Positions 1 through 12,517 of a DNA stretch of 64,000 nucleotides are shown piece after piece (the first letter of the stretch is position 1; each line of letters opens with the position of its first letter). The notes under the pieces were generated by a model. That model saw nothing but the letters and a program-made list of their open reading frames with translations. It was not told where the DNA came from and searched no databases. The DNA is from Cylicocyclus nassatus (lineage: Eukaryota > Nematoda > Chromadorea > Rhabditida > Strongylidae), in the NCBI GenBank assembly GCA_958299035.1, contig CATQJL010000223.1:76959600-77023599 (forward strand). Direction: 5' to 3'. A program made the translations under genes and the position numbers.

Positions 1-274
1 TTAGTGCAAGGAATTCTCTTTTTCATTGAGTTTCCTAAAAAGTAACGCGGAACAGCTCAGACTTTTTCAAAGCTCTCCTATCAATGGTTTGATTCCAATT
101 AAAATCATACAGCGATAAAGCAGTTCTCATTTACCCTTCAAGACTCCATTCCAAAAATGACGCTAAATGCCCCACAACTTCCCAAGTTTCTTTTCCAGCG
201 ATTTTCTCACCCAAAAATTTCATAAACCGAATTGGGTTCCAAGTTCGGCTGTTTCTGAATCTTGATGGCAAATA
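1..274. other. Unassigned AT-rich sequence
   Basis: I see no open frame, RNA gene or repeat boundary in this leading stretch. It ends where the left arm of the fold-back repeat begins. Confidence 0.4.
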
Positions 275-1896
275 TTCATGTGTAGTACTGTTTCAGCGAT
301 ACCAAGAGTTGCATAAATTCTTTATTGGCTAACGTTTCGGCGATTTCGACTTCGTCAGAGCCTGTAAAGTCGAAGTTCAAGTAACTCCTTCACTCAGATG
401 CCAAAAGGAGTCAGCTCAACATACGATCGAGATAGACTAACAACGCGGACTACGGTAGTTGATACCAACCTCGGAAGACAGCTCGAGGGCCGAAATAATT
501 TATTTCATTTATTTATTAATTTTATAATTATAATGACTTATTTAATGATTTATAATTAATTATAATGATTTATCAATTTTATAATTATAATGATTTATTC
601 AATGATTTATAATTAATTATTAGGTTGTCCCGAAAGTTTTGTCCGTTTATTCAATCTATCATAAAAACGCGTGGAACAAAGATAGGGAAACGTTCTAAGC
701 ACTATCCGACGCACCTTTTCCTTCTCTTTCTAACTGTCATGCCTCCATGCCGATTAATTTTTTGTTCACTGAGATAAATGCCGAAATTTCGAACCAATGG
801 TTCTTATTATGTCCAAGTTTGGCAAATTTTCACAATTTTTATTTTTGACTTTTGGAGAAGCTTTGGCAACAATTAGATAGAGCAAACAAAGAATATAATG
901 CAATTTTGCGGCATCTATAGCCAGCCTTGAAAATTTTTTAGAACTATTTTTCTGATGCTATCAAATTCCACTTTTGGTGATGCCAAGAGCCAGAGATCAT
1001 GAATCGGCGCACAACTAAGGTGTTATTTGATGCAGCTTTTCTTCCTCTTTCCAGCGAGTGTATTTTCTCTCCAATTTGCGGGGTTTTTGGCGATAGAATT
1101 TTCATAATTCTTGAATTTGACCCCGCCCCAGTGTGTTCACGTAAAATGCAAAATCTTATATTTCGAAGCGGTAAACGCTCATTTGCTACGTAAAAATAGT
1201 GAGTAATCGTAATCGGTTTTTGAAAGCTTCAAAATCCGATGATTTGTTAGTGTTCGAGGCGTTTCTGTATTTTAGAACCTCGCAAAAGTGAAGACTTTTG
1301 AAAAAATTATCTTTAAGAAAGTGAAAAGCCAGCTAGATATGCCAAATAATTGCATTGCATTGCCCTTTGCTTACTCTATCTGAGGGCTATCAAAGTTCTT
1401 CCAAAAGTTGAAAATGAAGATTGTGAAAAATTGTCAAACTTGGACATAGTAAAAACCATGGGTTCGAAATTTCGGCGTTTATCTCAGTGAACAAAAGAGT
1501 AATCGGCATGCGGACTTGACAGTTAGAAAGAGGAGGAAAAGATGCGTCGGGTAGTGCATGAAGCTTTTCCCTTTCTTTGCTCCACGTATTTTTATGATAG
1601 GTTGAAAAAATGGACAAAAATTTCGGGACAACCTAATATAATGATTTATTTCATTTATTTATTAATTTTTTAATTCATTTCGGCCCTCGAGCTGTCTTCC
1701 GAGGTTGGTATCAACTACCGTAGTCCGCGTTGTTAGTCTATCTCGATCGTATGTTGGGCTGACTCCTTTTGGCATCTGAGTGAAGGAGTTACTTGAACTT
1801 CGACTTTACAGGCTCTGACGAAGGCGGAATCGCCGAAACGTTAGCCAATAAAGAATTGATGCAACTCTTGGTCGCTGAAACAGTACTACACATGAA
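275..1896. repeat. Fold-back repeat with about 220-bp arms
   Basis: The left arm (275-496) and right arm (1677-1896) are near-identical reverse complements; both contain the complement of CGAAACGTTAGCCAATAAAG. Between them lie AT-rich spacer (TTTATTTCATTTATTTATTAA near both inner edges, in the same orientation) and a separate mariner-type element at 620-1636. The arrangement reads as an older inverted repeat into whose loop a mariner-type element inserted. I found no clear target duplication for the outer arms, so its class is open. Confidence 0.7.
620..1636. mobile_element. Non-autonomous mariner-type element, long palindrome
   Basis: It starts TTAGGTTGTCCCGAAA and ends with the reverse complement, flanked on both sides by TA (618-619 and 1637-1638), as expected for Tc1/mariner. 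Arms of several hundred bases are complementary (left 620 to about 985, right about 1310 to 1636). No transposase frame is present; short open frames inside are products of the palindrome. The loop (about 950-1040) resembles a stretch at about 60.74-60.84 kb, so the family has at least one further remnant here. Confidence 0.8.
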
Positions 1897-3640
1897 TTGG
1901 GTTCTCCCGCATCCAGGTGGAGTCTAATTAGTCTAACACTTTGAATCTTCTCTACAGAAATGACGAGAACTCCTCACAGCTTAGGGGAGTGATCATAATC
2001 CCTTGCACCCTTGTGTCATTCATTTGATGCAGTCCTTTGACACTTCGACGCTTTCTCAACAAAAGTGACACCGGAACCACCTTACACTCCAACAACTCTT
2101 ATCGGAAATATGGGGAGGAAATTAGGTAATTTTTTTAAATTCAATTAATTGAATGCAAAATCGGAAAGTAACGCAACATCACATAGTGAGTTCCTTTTGC
2201 TCTCATCAACCATAAAGGCAATCGTCTGACACAGTTACAATGTTATTTCAATGGCCAAGAATGATGAGCCTTTTGCTGGCATGATCAACGGTCTAGACAT
2301 GTAAATTGGTTGGCCCAGTCCTAGCGTTATTTCTAGAAACAAGTGTGATGAGTCAACCTTTGTTGTGATCGACGGTTGTGTGCCGTTGTAAATGCGAAGA
2401 TCATGCCAGTAGCCGTCAGCAACAAAATTACAGCAACTCCGGAATGAGGGAAGTTGATATCACTCTATAATAAAAATGTTAAGAGTTTCCACTTCCATAT
2501 TGGCAAGTTGCGACATAGAGCGTGTGATCGCGGTGGGTGTGAAGGTAAAGATCTGTCAACAAGCTAGCGTGTTTTCGAAGGAGTAAGCATCCTTTCTTCG
2601 CGAGGAGTATTTTAGAAAGGGCGTTGTTATTAAGGTCAAAAAGGCTATAGTTTCGAGGGTGTCGACACCGTCGTGGGGTTGTTAATAGTCCTTTTCCCTC
2701 TTTCACAAGTCCGTACATGGTGGTATGTGATTTTGAAGTTGTTTCGATCTTCTTACCTTTTTAACTACGCCAGTGTGGTCTTCTTTGTGAATGCCGTAGT
2801 TCTTACGTTTTCATTAAATGTATTAATCTGTTCGCATCACTTTCCTGCAAAGTATCTAAGTATCTATGGCTGCCCGTGATGTTCAACGAAAGTCGGTGAT
2901 AAAGGATATTCGTCGACGACTGCCCCAACTAGTGCAATTACACCACCGTAGGCCTGCATTTTTTGTAGCCTTTTCAGCTTGACAGTAGGACAGGGCAGGA
3001 CATGGAAAGGACAAGGATGCTGCAAGCTACCAAGTCCAAGCGCGCAGCAGCGTACTCTCAAGCTGGAAAGGCCCCAAAAAGGCATGCCCAAGGTGATGTA
3101 ATTGCACGATTCGGGCAGTCGTCGACGAAAATCCTTTAACTGCGACATTCTCTCATCCTTTCGTGAAATCTTTGTTTAAGCAGCGGTAAGGCAGTCTTAT
3201 AGTTCTGCAAGCGGCACGTAAGACACTTTTTTTCAAAGCCCGGTTCGTTGGCTAGGAGAGACCCTTTATTCCGTAAGAGGCATACGGCAATACTTTTCTG
3301 ACATATCGCTTTATGGGAGCTGGCAGGCGGTTTCATCAAAATGTTGTTTGCATTGCAGATTAAGACATAGGTGCGATAGGGGGAGCAGGTTTTCCTCCAG
3401 GCGAAGGGAGTTTTGGCAATTTCCGACCTAAAAAAGTGAAGGGGGTAACTGAGCCTTAAGATGAATGCTGACGCAAGCTTACATGCCTAACGGGAGCGGA
3501 AAATAACCGATATAGAGGTGTAATATGAAGATTTTCTCAATGCTCAGCCTTTGGAAGATCATCCAACAAAGACTTTTTTGACTCAGGAAAGCTTTATGTT
3601 TCATCAGTCAAATACTACTCGAAAGTTTGCATACAAAATC
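1897..3640. other. No gene recognised
   Basis: Only short frames without domain character. Composition is ordinary for the window and no terminal repeat pair was found. Confidence 0.35.
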
Positions 3641-3644
3641 GAAG

Positions 3645-4191
3645 TAGACCGTTTTTTTTTTCAGCTCTCCTGTGAATGCAGATGTAAAAAAATCATATTT
3701 AGCTTCAGCATCAGCTGATTTTATGCAATTAATTTGCGCTCCATTTCTCACAAAAAGAGGAAAGCCAGACAAAAAAAGACGGCCTACGTTTACTGGCAAA
3801 GTCTCGCTCTGTAATAGAGTCAGACAACTGGGCATCTTCATTCACTTTCTGCATAGAAATTTCCTCACAAAAACACACATGTTTTAGCTGAAATGCCATG
3901 TACTCTGAGTATAGGGAAGCTAGAGAAAAAGAGACGGTCTATGTCGAATCCCTGTAATGGTTTATAGATTGTGAGTGAAATGGCTCGCGAGTGAAATGGG
4001 GGAGCGAAATTGTGAGTGGCTCTTCAAAAACGAGGTGGGGATATTTACTATTAGCTTGCTCCACCCCGCTCTCGGTGTATGGATCGCCCGAACAAAACGT
4101 TTTTGGATTGGGAAAGCTTTGTGGATTAAAAATCTCCATACCATTCGATGGCTAAGAACAAGGGGAATCGGAGTAGACCGTCTCTTTTTTA
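3645..4191. repeat. Cluster of TAGACCGTCTCTTTTT-type inverted termini
   Basis: The motif occurs four times: forward at 3645 and 4175, reversed ending at 3786 and 3941. The pair 3926-3941 / 4175-4191 is a nearly perfect inverted repeat and the 3645 / 3786 pair is a looser version. This suggests two small related inverted-repeat elements side by side. The outer flanks contain CTAG near both ends of the second one, but a target duplication is not secure. Confidence 0.45.
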
Positions 4192-4235
4192 CTAGCATTT
4201 CTGTGAAACGAGATACGAGCAGTTTTATCTAGCTA

Positions 4236-5960
4236 CGGTATCATCCAATTCTGGGTAACCTCATGCTTCATTTTAAAACCCAGAAGGTCTGTTTCGAATT
4301 TTTGTTTGTGATTCCAAAACTTGAAAAAGGTATAATCTAACTGCTCATTTATTTGTTATTATTCTCTCTAGTAAAAGGAGATATGGTTTGATACTTGTCA
4401 GCAGACATGTATACATTACTAGCCAGTCCAGATTTTCTACTCTTGCTTAACTCTTTCTCGCGACAATTTGTATTCAATTGATACAATGTTAATTATTGAA
4501 AGAATTAGACCTTTGAATTTTTGATTATGTTTCGTTATCAACTCCACTTTGAGTGCGCAGGAGGTCTCAAGCACTTTTTTCAATCAAAGGTTGTTGCTTT
4601 GAAGCTCTCTTGCAATCTTGATGTTCGAGGAGAAGAGCAGCTGGAGTTTTCTTTTCGAACAAAAAGTGCCGTTGTAACAGCTGTTTAATTCTGCCGTATG
4701 CTTTGAATCTAGTCCCAACCTCAGGTGAAAGGGGTCAGCCAGATGCCGGCCATAGTGAAGGGGGTCAGAGAAATTTCCCCACTTATCGCATCTATGGTCT
4801 GCAAGCTCCGCGTAGGACAGTTCTGTCTTGTAATTGTCGATGCTTACGGCTTGTAAGACGGTCGACGGTCCTTACAAACTACCGCCTGCAAATCCTTTTT
4901 TGAACCTCGGTCTGCGGGGCTTGTATAGCAGCTAATCCTTAGAATATCGGCCTGTATGCTGTTCACGGGGCACTTCCTTACCGTAATTATGCCTGTATGG
5001 GCGCGTAGGGTACCTCCCCATAGCATATCGTTTTTTGAGCGGCTCATATCTTTCTCTCAGTAGTTTCAAGATATTGGTTTGAGAGTTGGTAGGATATTTT
5101 GAAATATAACTGGGTAAGCTACCCGTAGGAGTTCCTTTTAATTGTCATCGCTCTGTAGGCAGCGCACACACCATCTCAAAATATAGGTTCAGGCGCACTC
5201 GTAGGGCAGTTTTATTCCAAAAGTTTCGTTTGTAGGGGCTTGCAGAGACTCAAAATACCGGTCTGTTAAGAGGCCTACAGGTTTTGTATGGATAACGGTC
5301 CGTAATGGGCTCACACTGGGCTTTTTTTTTTCAAAATGTTCTGCAGGGGGAATCGTGAGGTATTCCTATGTCTATCGCTCTGTAGCGGTTTCGTAGCGCA
5401 CGCTACTTAGAACATGAGACAATGACTATTCTCGTGGCCAGAATTCTTCGATGGGGTGCTAATAAATGTTTTTCGTAGGATTTGAGACAAAAAGAGGACT
5501 GTTTCTTTTTTGAAGCATACAATTTTCATTAGATTTGTTGAGGAGGCTTGAAGCACATATTTTTTCGCGCTGTGAGGCGGCGAGGAGCAAGGGGTGGGGT
5601 GGAGAAGGGGAGGGAAGAGAGAGAGAGAACATTTTATCTTTGAGGGATCTCTGTAGAGGGTCGATTCGGGTAAGAGGTAGTATTTGAGAGAATACCATTT
5701 TTTCCCAGTATCTCGTGAGGCTGTGAAATAACTCTCAAAAATGAATAGTTCAAAAGTCCCTCGCAAGGTTTTCTTTCTAATTGGTTTTTCGCAAATAGTT
5801 TTCAAGATAAGTAATATAGAGATATTTGTAGTCACAACCAGAAGTGTAATAATGCATTTGCCCCGACCCACTTGCAAGCGACCCATAGGGTTGCTAATAT
5901 TAGCTTGTCCGAAGAATAATGTCGCATCAAGTTTATAATGCAATGTCGTGGCAAGATGAC
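4236..5960. other. No gene recognised
   Basis: A somewhat more GC-balanced stretch at 4.7-5.4 kb with repeated short words such as TGTAGGG and CTTGTA. No motif-bearing frame. The 196-codon minus-strand frame at 5407-5997 is low-complexity and has no recognisable domain. Confidence 0.3.
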
Positions 5961-5965
5961 CATGA

Positions 5966-8900
5966 GAAAGTGAATGGGGTAACGACCGATAGACCAAAGT
6001 AAGCTTATAGAATGAAGCTTAAACATTTGCGCCAAGTTTGATTTGCGCAAAGTCAGTGGCCAAATTTCCAAGGCCCTGAAGGCCTGAAAATTGAAAAAAT
6101 CCATATTTCCTTTCAGAAAAACCCTAGACACCCTTAATTTGCTCACGCTTACGCACTCTACAATACTTCTCATAATTCGTCAAAGAAGTCGCCGAACTGC
6201 GGCGCACTTCGGCGGAGTGCGCTACAGTGCGCCATACTCCACTAGAGTCTGCCGGAGAGCAGCGGAGTGCGCCGCACATCGCTAGAGTCCGTCGGAATCC
6301 GCGTCGCATCGCCACATCTCGCTTCAGAATGGACGAAATCTGAATCCGAGGACAACGTTCGATTCAGCTCGGCAAGACGCATCATCTAGTATATAGGTGT
6401 GCCACAGTCTAGCGGGATGTGATGGATATACGCTAGACAGCAAGTTTTCGCTCAATTTTGCAGATTTTTGTTTGGTTGGATTGTTCAGTGTGCTGATAAC
6501 AGTATTGTAATTGATTTATTGATTGTATACTTTTTTTGTGTCATCAGCGATTAATTGATTTAATCGCTGTTGACACACAGAAAGTATACTGTAGGAGCGT
6601 GTTGGAGAGCCAGTCTAATCGAATTTGCTCTAAAATCTGCTCAAGATCATAATACCGTTCACAAAATGTGCAAAATTTCAGTATACCTCACGGGATTCCG
6701 GGATTCCTCCAAAGATCCGATATTCCTGGAAGTTCGCGACATTCTAGGGTCCGCGGCATCACGGGAATCACGCAGAATACGCAATGCCATAACTTCCTTC
6801 GCAATAAATATATTTCAAATCCGGAAGCAGCATTTTGTTCAGATCATCAAGGCAAATCTTTTAAAGTACAGCATGCCCTCGAACTCAACATGCCCTCGAA
6901 AAATAGACGCGAATGTAGCATAACTCATACGACGGCCGCATAAGTCACGCGACGGTCGCATGAGTTATACGACGATCGCATAAGTTACGCGACGGTCGCA
7001 TGAGTTATACGACGGTATGTATGGACATCACCTTTACGAAAATCGTGGTCTTTGAGGATTACAGGGTCTTTTTGAAGAGATAGGATGATGTGACTGTAAC
7101 TGCACCACGAAAGTGCGTAACTTTGCCCGCATTTCTGGCGTATCTGTCAGAAAACTTGCCTGCTTGCTTTTTCAAGTCAAAGTTATTAAGAATTGTATTA
7201 TCGAATGGTGCATGACTCAGGCCCCAGTCTATAAAATTCGCCGAGTTACGACCCTACGAAAACACGTCCTCATGAATTTTGCCCAAAATGTAAAGACTGC
7301 AAATTTCGTCGAAATTCCACCGTGAGCGCTTGTACAACACGCTAATCGAGCACTCAAGGTGGGATTTCGACGAAATATGCGATTTTTACATTTTGGGCAA
7401 AGTTCATGAGGACGTGTTTTCGTAGGGTCGTAACTCGGCGAATTTTATAGACTGGAGCCTGAGTCATGCACCATTCGATAACACAGTTCCTAGTAACTTT
7501 GATATGAAAAAGCAAGCAGGCAAGTTTTCTGACAGATACGCGAGAAGTGCGGGCAAAGCTACACACTTTCGTGGTGCAGTTACAGTCACATCCCCGTATC
7601 TCTTCAAAAAGACCCTGTAATCCTCAAAGACCACGATTTTCGTAAAGAACGTGTTCGAAAACCTCTATAAGCGAAGTTTCCTAACAATTCAAGAGCATCA
7701 ACATTTTGACCAAAATCCATCGGCGAGCTTTCAAGAGCGTAAAACGAGAAAAAAATAACTCGAAGATAGCGGAAAACTTGTTCATAGAGGTTACCCGGCC
7801 TGCTGATTTCGAAACTCACATCTGTCAGTAAGAGAGCTTCATATTTTAGGGTTATGGTGAATAGAATTTGGGACGACAAGATTTTTCCAAAATTCGCCAG
7901 CTTTTCTATTTCCTTTGAAAAGAAATCTGCGTCTACTATTTAGCGCGTCATAATCTACAGAAAAAGTAATATCGAGCGGTCCCTGCTGGAGTCACACCTT
8001 TGCGAAAAGACGTCCACAGAAAGATTTGAGAATACTGAAATTGGAATATCAAGGGTAGCGTTGATGAGCTGAGCACAGCGCTGTTTTCGGATTCAGAACT
8101 ACTTATTCCGAAGGAAGTTATGGCGACAAGAATTCAAAAACGCGTGATTTTTCCAAAATTCACCAACGCTTCTATCTCCTTTAAAAAGAAGCCTGAGCCT
8201 AATTTTCAGCGCACAATAATTTACAAGAACAGCATTATTGAACACTACTTAGTGGAATCCTCAATGTTGGATAAGCGCTGCTTTACATATTCCCGAAAGG
8301 ACCTCCGCAGAAGAATCTGAAAAAAATGGAAACGGAATATCGAAGACATCGTACCCCCACTTCCAATACACCAGAAAAGATGCTCTGCGCCGAGCTGAAT
8401 GGAAAGGTGACTTTGGATTCAGAATCCGTTTACTCTGAAGCGAGATATGGCCATGCGACGGTGATGTCCATACATTAGGCGACCGTCGTATAACTCATGC
8501 GACCGTCGCGTGACTTTTGCGGCTGTCGTATGAGTTATGCTACATTCGCGTCTATTTTTCGAGGGCATGTTGAGTTCGAGGGCATGCTGTACTCTAAAAG
8601 ATTTGCCTTGACGATCTGAACAAAATGCTGCTTTCGGATTCAAAAATTTATTTATTGCGAAGGAAGTTATGGCATTGCGTATTCTGCGTGATTCCCGTGA
8701 TGCCGCGGACCCTAGAATGTCGCGAACTTCCAGGAATATCGGATCTTTGGAGGAATCCCGGAATTCCGTGAGGTTCACGGAAATTTTGCACATTCTGTGA
8801 GCGGTATTGTGATCTTGAGCAGTTTTTAGAGCTAATTCGATCAGACTGGCTCTCTACCGTGCTCCTACAGTATACTTTCTATGTGTCATCAGCGACAAAT

Positions 8901-9660
8901 CAATTACAATACTGTTATCAGCACACTGAACAATCCAACCAAACAAAAATCTGCAAAATTGAGCGAAAACTTGCTGTCTAGCGTATATCCATCACATCCC
9001 GCTAGACTGTGGCACACCTATATACTAGATGATGCGTCTTGCCGAGCTGAATCGAACGTTGTCCTCGGATTCAGATTCATTCTGAAGCGAGATATGGCGA
9101 TGCGACGCGGATTCCGACGGACTCTAGTGATGTGCGGCGCACTCCGCTGCTCTGCAGCGCACCCCGGCGGAGTGCGCATGAGCGGTATTGTACATCAGAC
9201 TTGTATGCACAGTTTCGTGATTCTCCCACGTCTAAAAATCGAGAAAACGAAATCTAGCACATTTTTGCTAAAGCAAAATTGAGCATCTCGCAGATTGATA
9301 ATTCTGTAGTGTGCATTTCTAGAAATATAAAATGAAGTTTTAGCGTTCTATTTAGTTTTCGAGAAAATCAAAATTCTTCCAGAAAAAAACCGAAAATCGC
9401 GACAGATTCGCACTTTTACGTGTATTCATAGGAAAATTCACAATTGTACACGTATATGTCTGATTCAAAGAGTGCATGCCTGTGCAATTTGGAGATTCCC
9501 AAGTCATTTATGAATGGTGGATTCTAACTTCAAGTGGTAAGAAGTCAGAATCTATTTTGTAAAGTTTGCTTTGCTCTGTTACAAGATACCTCATTCGCTG
9601 TTCCCCTTGATCATCCTGTCGCGGTAGGATGCATGCGACATCATTTTCTGGACAACCTGA
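5966..9660. repeat. Dispersed repeat family R2, copy 1, split by a 3-kb insertion
   Basis: 5966-6160 and 9193 to about 9660 together match the continuous repeat copy at about 12.52-13.12 kb (shared phrases include ATTTGCGCCAAGTTT, GCACAGTTTCGTG and TGTCGCGGTAGG). Copy 2 shows what the target looked like before the fold-back element at 6161-9190 inserted. R2 has no coding sequence I can recognise. Confidence 0.65.
6161..9190. mobile_element. 3.03-kb fold-back transposon with TA target duplication
   Basis: A giant palindrome centred near 7340. Termini begin CAATAC and end GTATTG, flanked by TA at 6159-6160 and 9191-9192. The related repeat at about 12617 has a single TA at the matching place, which is the empty site. 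Arms carry a GC-rich GCGGAGTGCGCCGCAC motif near the ends, a tandem array built on CGACGGTCGCATGAGTTATA (about 6925-7020 and 8470-8540), and mirror-image frames (7113-7325 plus, 7354-7566 minus). The right arm holds about 810 bp (7647-8457) absent from the left. No transposase is recognisable. TA duplication points to Tc1/mariner-type mobilisation; that is inference. Confidence 0.8.
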
Positions 9661-9830
9661 TACTATGCAAAGCTAATTGGAGTGTTCGGAAGTGCAGCGT
9701 GAAAATTTTTTGACATTATTCTACTAGCGGAGCAAAAAATTGTTTGCGCTATCTCTCTCCGAAAATCACCGAGCCACTTTCTAGCGAGACCAGATTCTGT
9801 GCAGTGTGCTTCCTGGGAGCAGTATCCTTT

Positions 9831-10559
9831 AGGGACGCATGCATTAACATCCCCGCCAGGGAGGCGATCACAGCTTTAAAGAAAGCTTTGTCTCCTAAAG
9901 CTCGAGTTATTCAGATTTCACACTGTCTATTTGTCCGTAAGTGTTCTTACTATCCTTTGCTATGAACATATGGAACAGGAGCGAGAAGCTGTACAAGCTG
10001 CATTTTCCAGCTTTTTGTATGATCCCCTGATGATCCCCAGGGGCCGCCTATTCTTTGAAGTAATTTTTCTTTCTACAAAGTTATTAAAAACATTCCAAAG
10101 TTGTATTGCTTATCTAACCTAACAGTGCTAAGAATGTTGCCGATAAGAACAAATGATGTATTGGAGTCATGAGACGATGAACCACAAGTCGAATGTTGGG
10201 GTTTATCGAAAATTTCGATAGTTCAGAGACTCATTTGTTCTCACCAGCAATATGCTTAGCACTATTGGGTCAGCCGGTCATTACAATCTCGGAATGTTTT
10301 TATTAACTTTGAAAAAAGAAAAATGACTGTAGAGAAAAGACGTTGGGCCGGCAGGGATTATCAGGGGTCATAAATAAGGATGGAAAATGTAGCTTGTACA
10401 GCTTCTCGCTTCTGTTATATATGTTGATAGTGAAGGATCGTGTGAATACTTACGGATAAGTAGACAGCGTAAAATCCAGATATCTGGAGCTTCAGGATAT
10501 GAAGGTTTCTTTCAAGCTGCGATCCCCTGCTCGGCGGGGATGTTAATGCATACGGCCCT
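9831..10559. mobile_element. Inverted-repeat element, family A, copy 1
   Basis: Termini AGGGACGCATGCATTAACAT and its reverse complement bound two complementary arms (9831 to about 10060 and about 10330 to 10559) containing CAGGAGCGAGAAGCTGTACA-type sequence. Related copies lie at 22.2-23.0, 24.4-25.1 and 34.6-35.0 kb. Copies show T(T)AGGG at the ends, which would fit a TTA/TAA-type target, but I cannot fix the duplication. Confidence 0.65.
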
Positions 10560-10862
10560 TGGAGTCATTTAATGAGTTCATGAAATCCGCCTGCGAAGGA
10601 AAATTTCTGCCGAAGTGTCCATCCCTAAAAGCAATTCAGGCAGATTCCCAGTAGGGTTATAATTTGCAAGCTGCAAGGTTCTGAAAACAAGAGTAGATTT
10701 TCCCAAGTTTTTCGATTTTATGAAAAATTGCGAGCGATGTTTTTGCAAGTGCCCATCCCCATCCTCAGAAGCTACTCGTTGTCAGGTGAATTTTGTGAAT
10801 GTGAAGGCAGTTCATCATAATTGAATGGTAAAGGCAGTTCATCTTAAAGGCAGTGGTTAGGG

Positions 10863-11760
10863 AAAATTGCGACTGCGGGCTTTTCACGACTACATGGCCT
10901 TCTGAAAGCTGAGTCCGGTACTGCGCTTGAAAGATCAAAGTGCTTTTCAATCGTTATATAAGATTTTCTTTACGCCGGAACCAGGTTGATTGGTGGAACT
11001 TTATTGACTCAACGTTTCGAACAATTCGTCTTCGTCGGGAGTCTGAAAAGGATCGCAGCATTCGCATTCGCGAAACGTCTCGTCAACGCTGCACGTCTAG
11101 ACCTCCCCGAGTGCAATGTACTGGAAAGCTAAACCAGAGTGTTCACCTTCAGTCCACCATAAGACCAGTAGCCCGCACAACTGTGACGGACGCAACTGAG
11201 TTTATACTCAGTGTGTCGTACTATATATTGTGTGCGGATGTGAGCTTGCATAATGATAGCAGAGGCAAGAGATCATTCGTAATGGCAAGACATTTTTATT
11301 ATTCATAGCAGGACTCTTGAAAGACATCCATGCTGCTTCTAGTGTTTTTCGTGTGCAAATCTCATTCTCAAAAGCCAGTGTTATACATTTCACGTCGCAA
11401 CACTATTTGGTCAAAGTGCTTTTTTCGCGTTTCCGGGCCTTGGAGATTGCTGGAGGGGCGGGCGAGGGATTCACCCCAAAAGGAGCAATTGGCTGTTGGA
11501 AATTATGACTCTACCTATTCTGGCGGCAATTGGTTGTTCAGCCTAGGCAGCCATCGCGACACAGTCTATCGTCAAAGTAGGTGGAGTTACAGTCTCCTGC
11601 AGCCTGTTACTCATTTTGGGGTAAATCCCTCGCCCCGCCTCTCCAGCATTCTCCGAGGCCCGGAAACGCCAAAAAGCACTTTTTTGACTTTTCAAGCGCA
11701 ATACCAGACTCAGCTGGTCCAGAAAGCCATGTAGTCGTGGAAAGGCGCAGTTGCAGTTTT
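10863..11760. repeat. Nested inverted repeats
   Basis: The outer arms (10863-10945 and about 11680-11760) share CACGACTACATGGC and its complement. An inner inverted pair (about 11413-11500 and 11610-11690) contains GGGCGAGGGATTCACCCC and its complement. The left half (10995-11045) contains the reverse complement of the GACGAAG...CGAAACGTT...CAATAAAG motif also seen at 0.3, 1.8 and 57.6 kb. No coding potential is seen. Confidence 0.55.
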
Positions 11761-12517
11761 TCCGAGCCACTGTCTTTAATTAAAGAAAAAGTTCAAAAAT
11801 GAAATTTTTGGTGAAGGCTAAAGAATGTTTGTGTTTATAATCAGAATCACAACAAAATTCTTTAGATCTTAACTCAGTACATTCGAAACATACAGGTTGA
11901 CCCAAAAAATGTACCTACTGTTTGATTTTAAATAACTCTCTTGTAGTGATGTCTTTTGAGAAGCTTTAGGTACCATCTTGTAGAGCGAGGTTGAACTTAG
12001 ATTTGCAGTATGGAGCGAATAATCAATTGCCCTCATTATTGTAGAATTACGGTAAGAACTTCCAGCATATGGAACCATTGTGAGATACACCACCTAACAA
12101 AACTTTTTTCAAAAAATCTGAAAAATTGTGTACTAGGGTTTTCGCGCATGCTGATTCCACCTAACAACATTTTACGAGTGTTTTCAGCTTTTTTGACGGT
12201 GTAAATCACGTTTTCGAAACATTGAGAACCAGCTAACATCATCGCGAAGAAAATTTAGATGAAGTTGAATTTCAAGCAGGTGGCAGTAATGATCAGCAGA
12301 AAAAAAAATTTTTTTTGTATCAAACCAAACCTGATACTTTTTAGAAGGGGCTAGTGGCTGCATGATTCGTCAAAGTCAACTATATTCAGTCTGTCGCTTT
12401 GTATCACGTACATGCTGTAGAATAAAGAGGGTTTGCTTCTTTTGTTTACAGATTGTTTTGAGTTAGCTGTAAGATGAAAAATCTACACGTAATCGCGGCA
12501 AGGTAAGCTCGAAATTA
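11761..12517. other. No gene recognised
   Basis: AT-rich sequence with short uninformative frames only. Confidence 0.3.

Noticed and set aside
5407..5997. A 196-codon minus-strand frame as a gene
   Set aside because: Low-complexity composition (pyrimidine-rich CTCTCTCT tract), no motif, and partial overlap with repeat R2.
6570..8793. Mirror-image frames (6570-6923, 7113-7325, 7354-7566, 8419-8793) as duplicated genes
   Set aside because: They arise because the fold-back element is palindromic; no domain, splice or composition evidence for protein.
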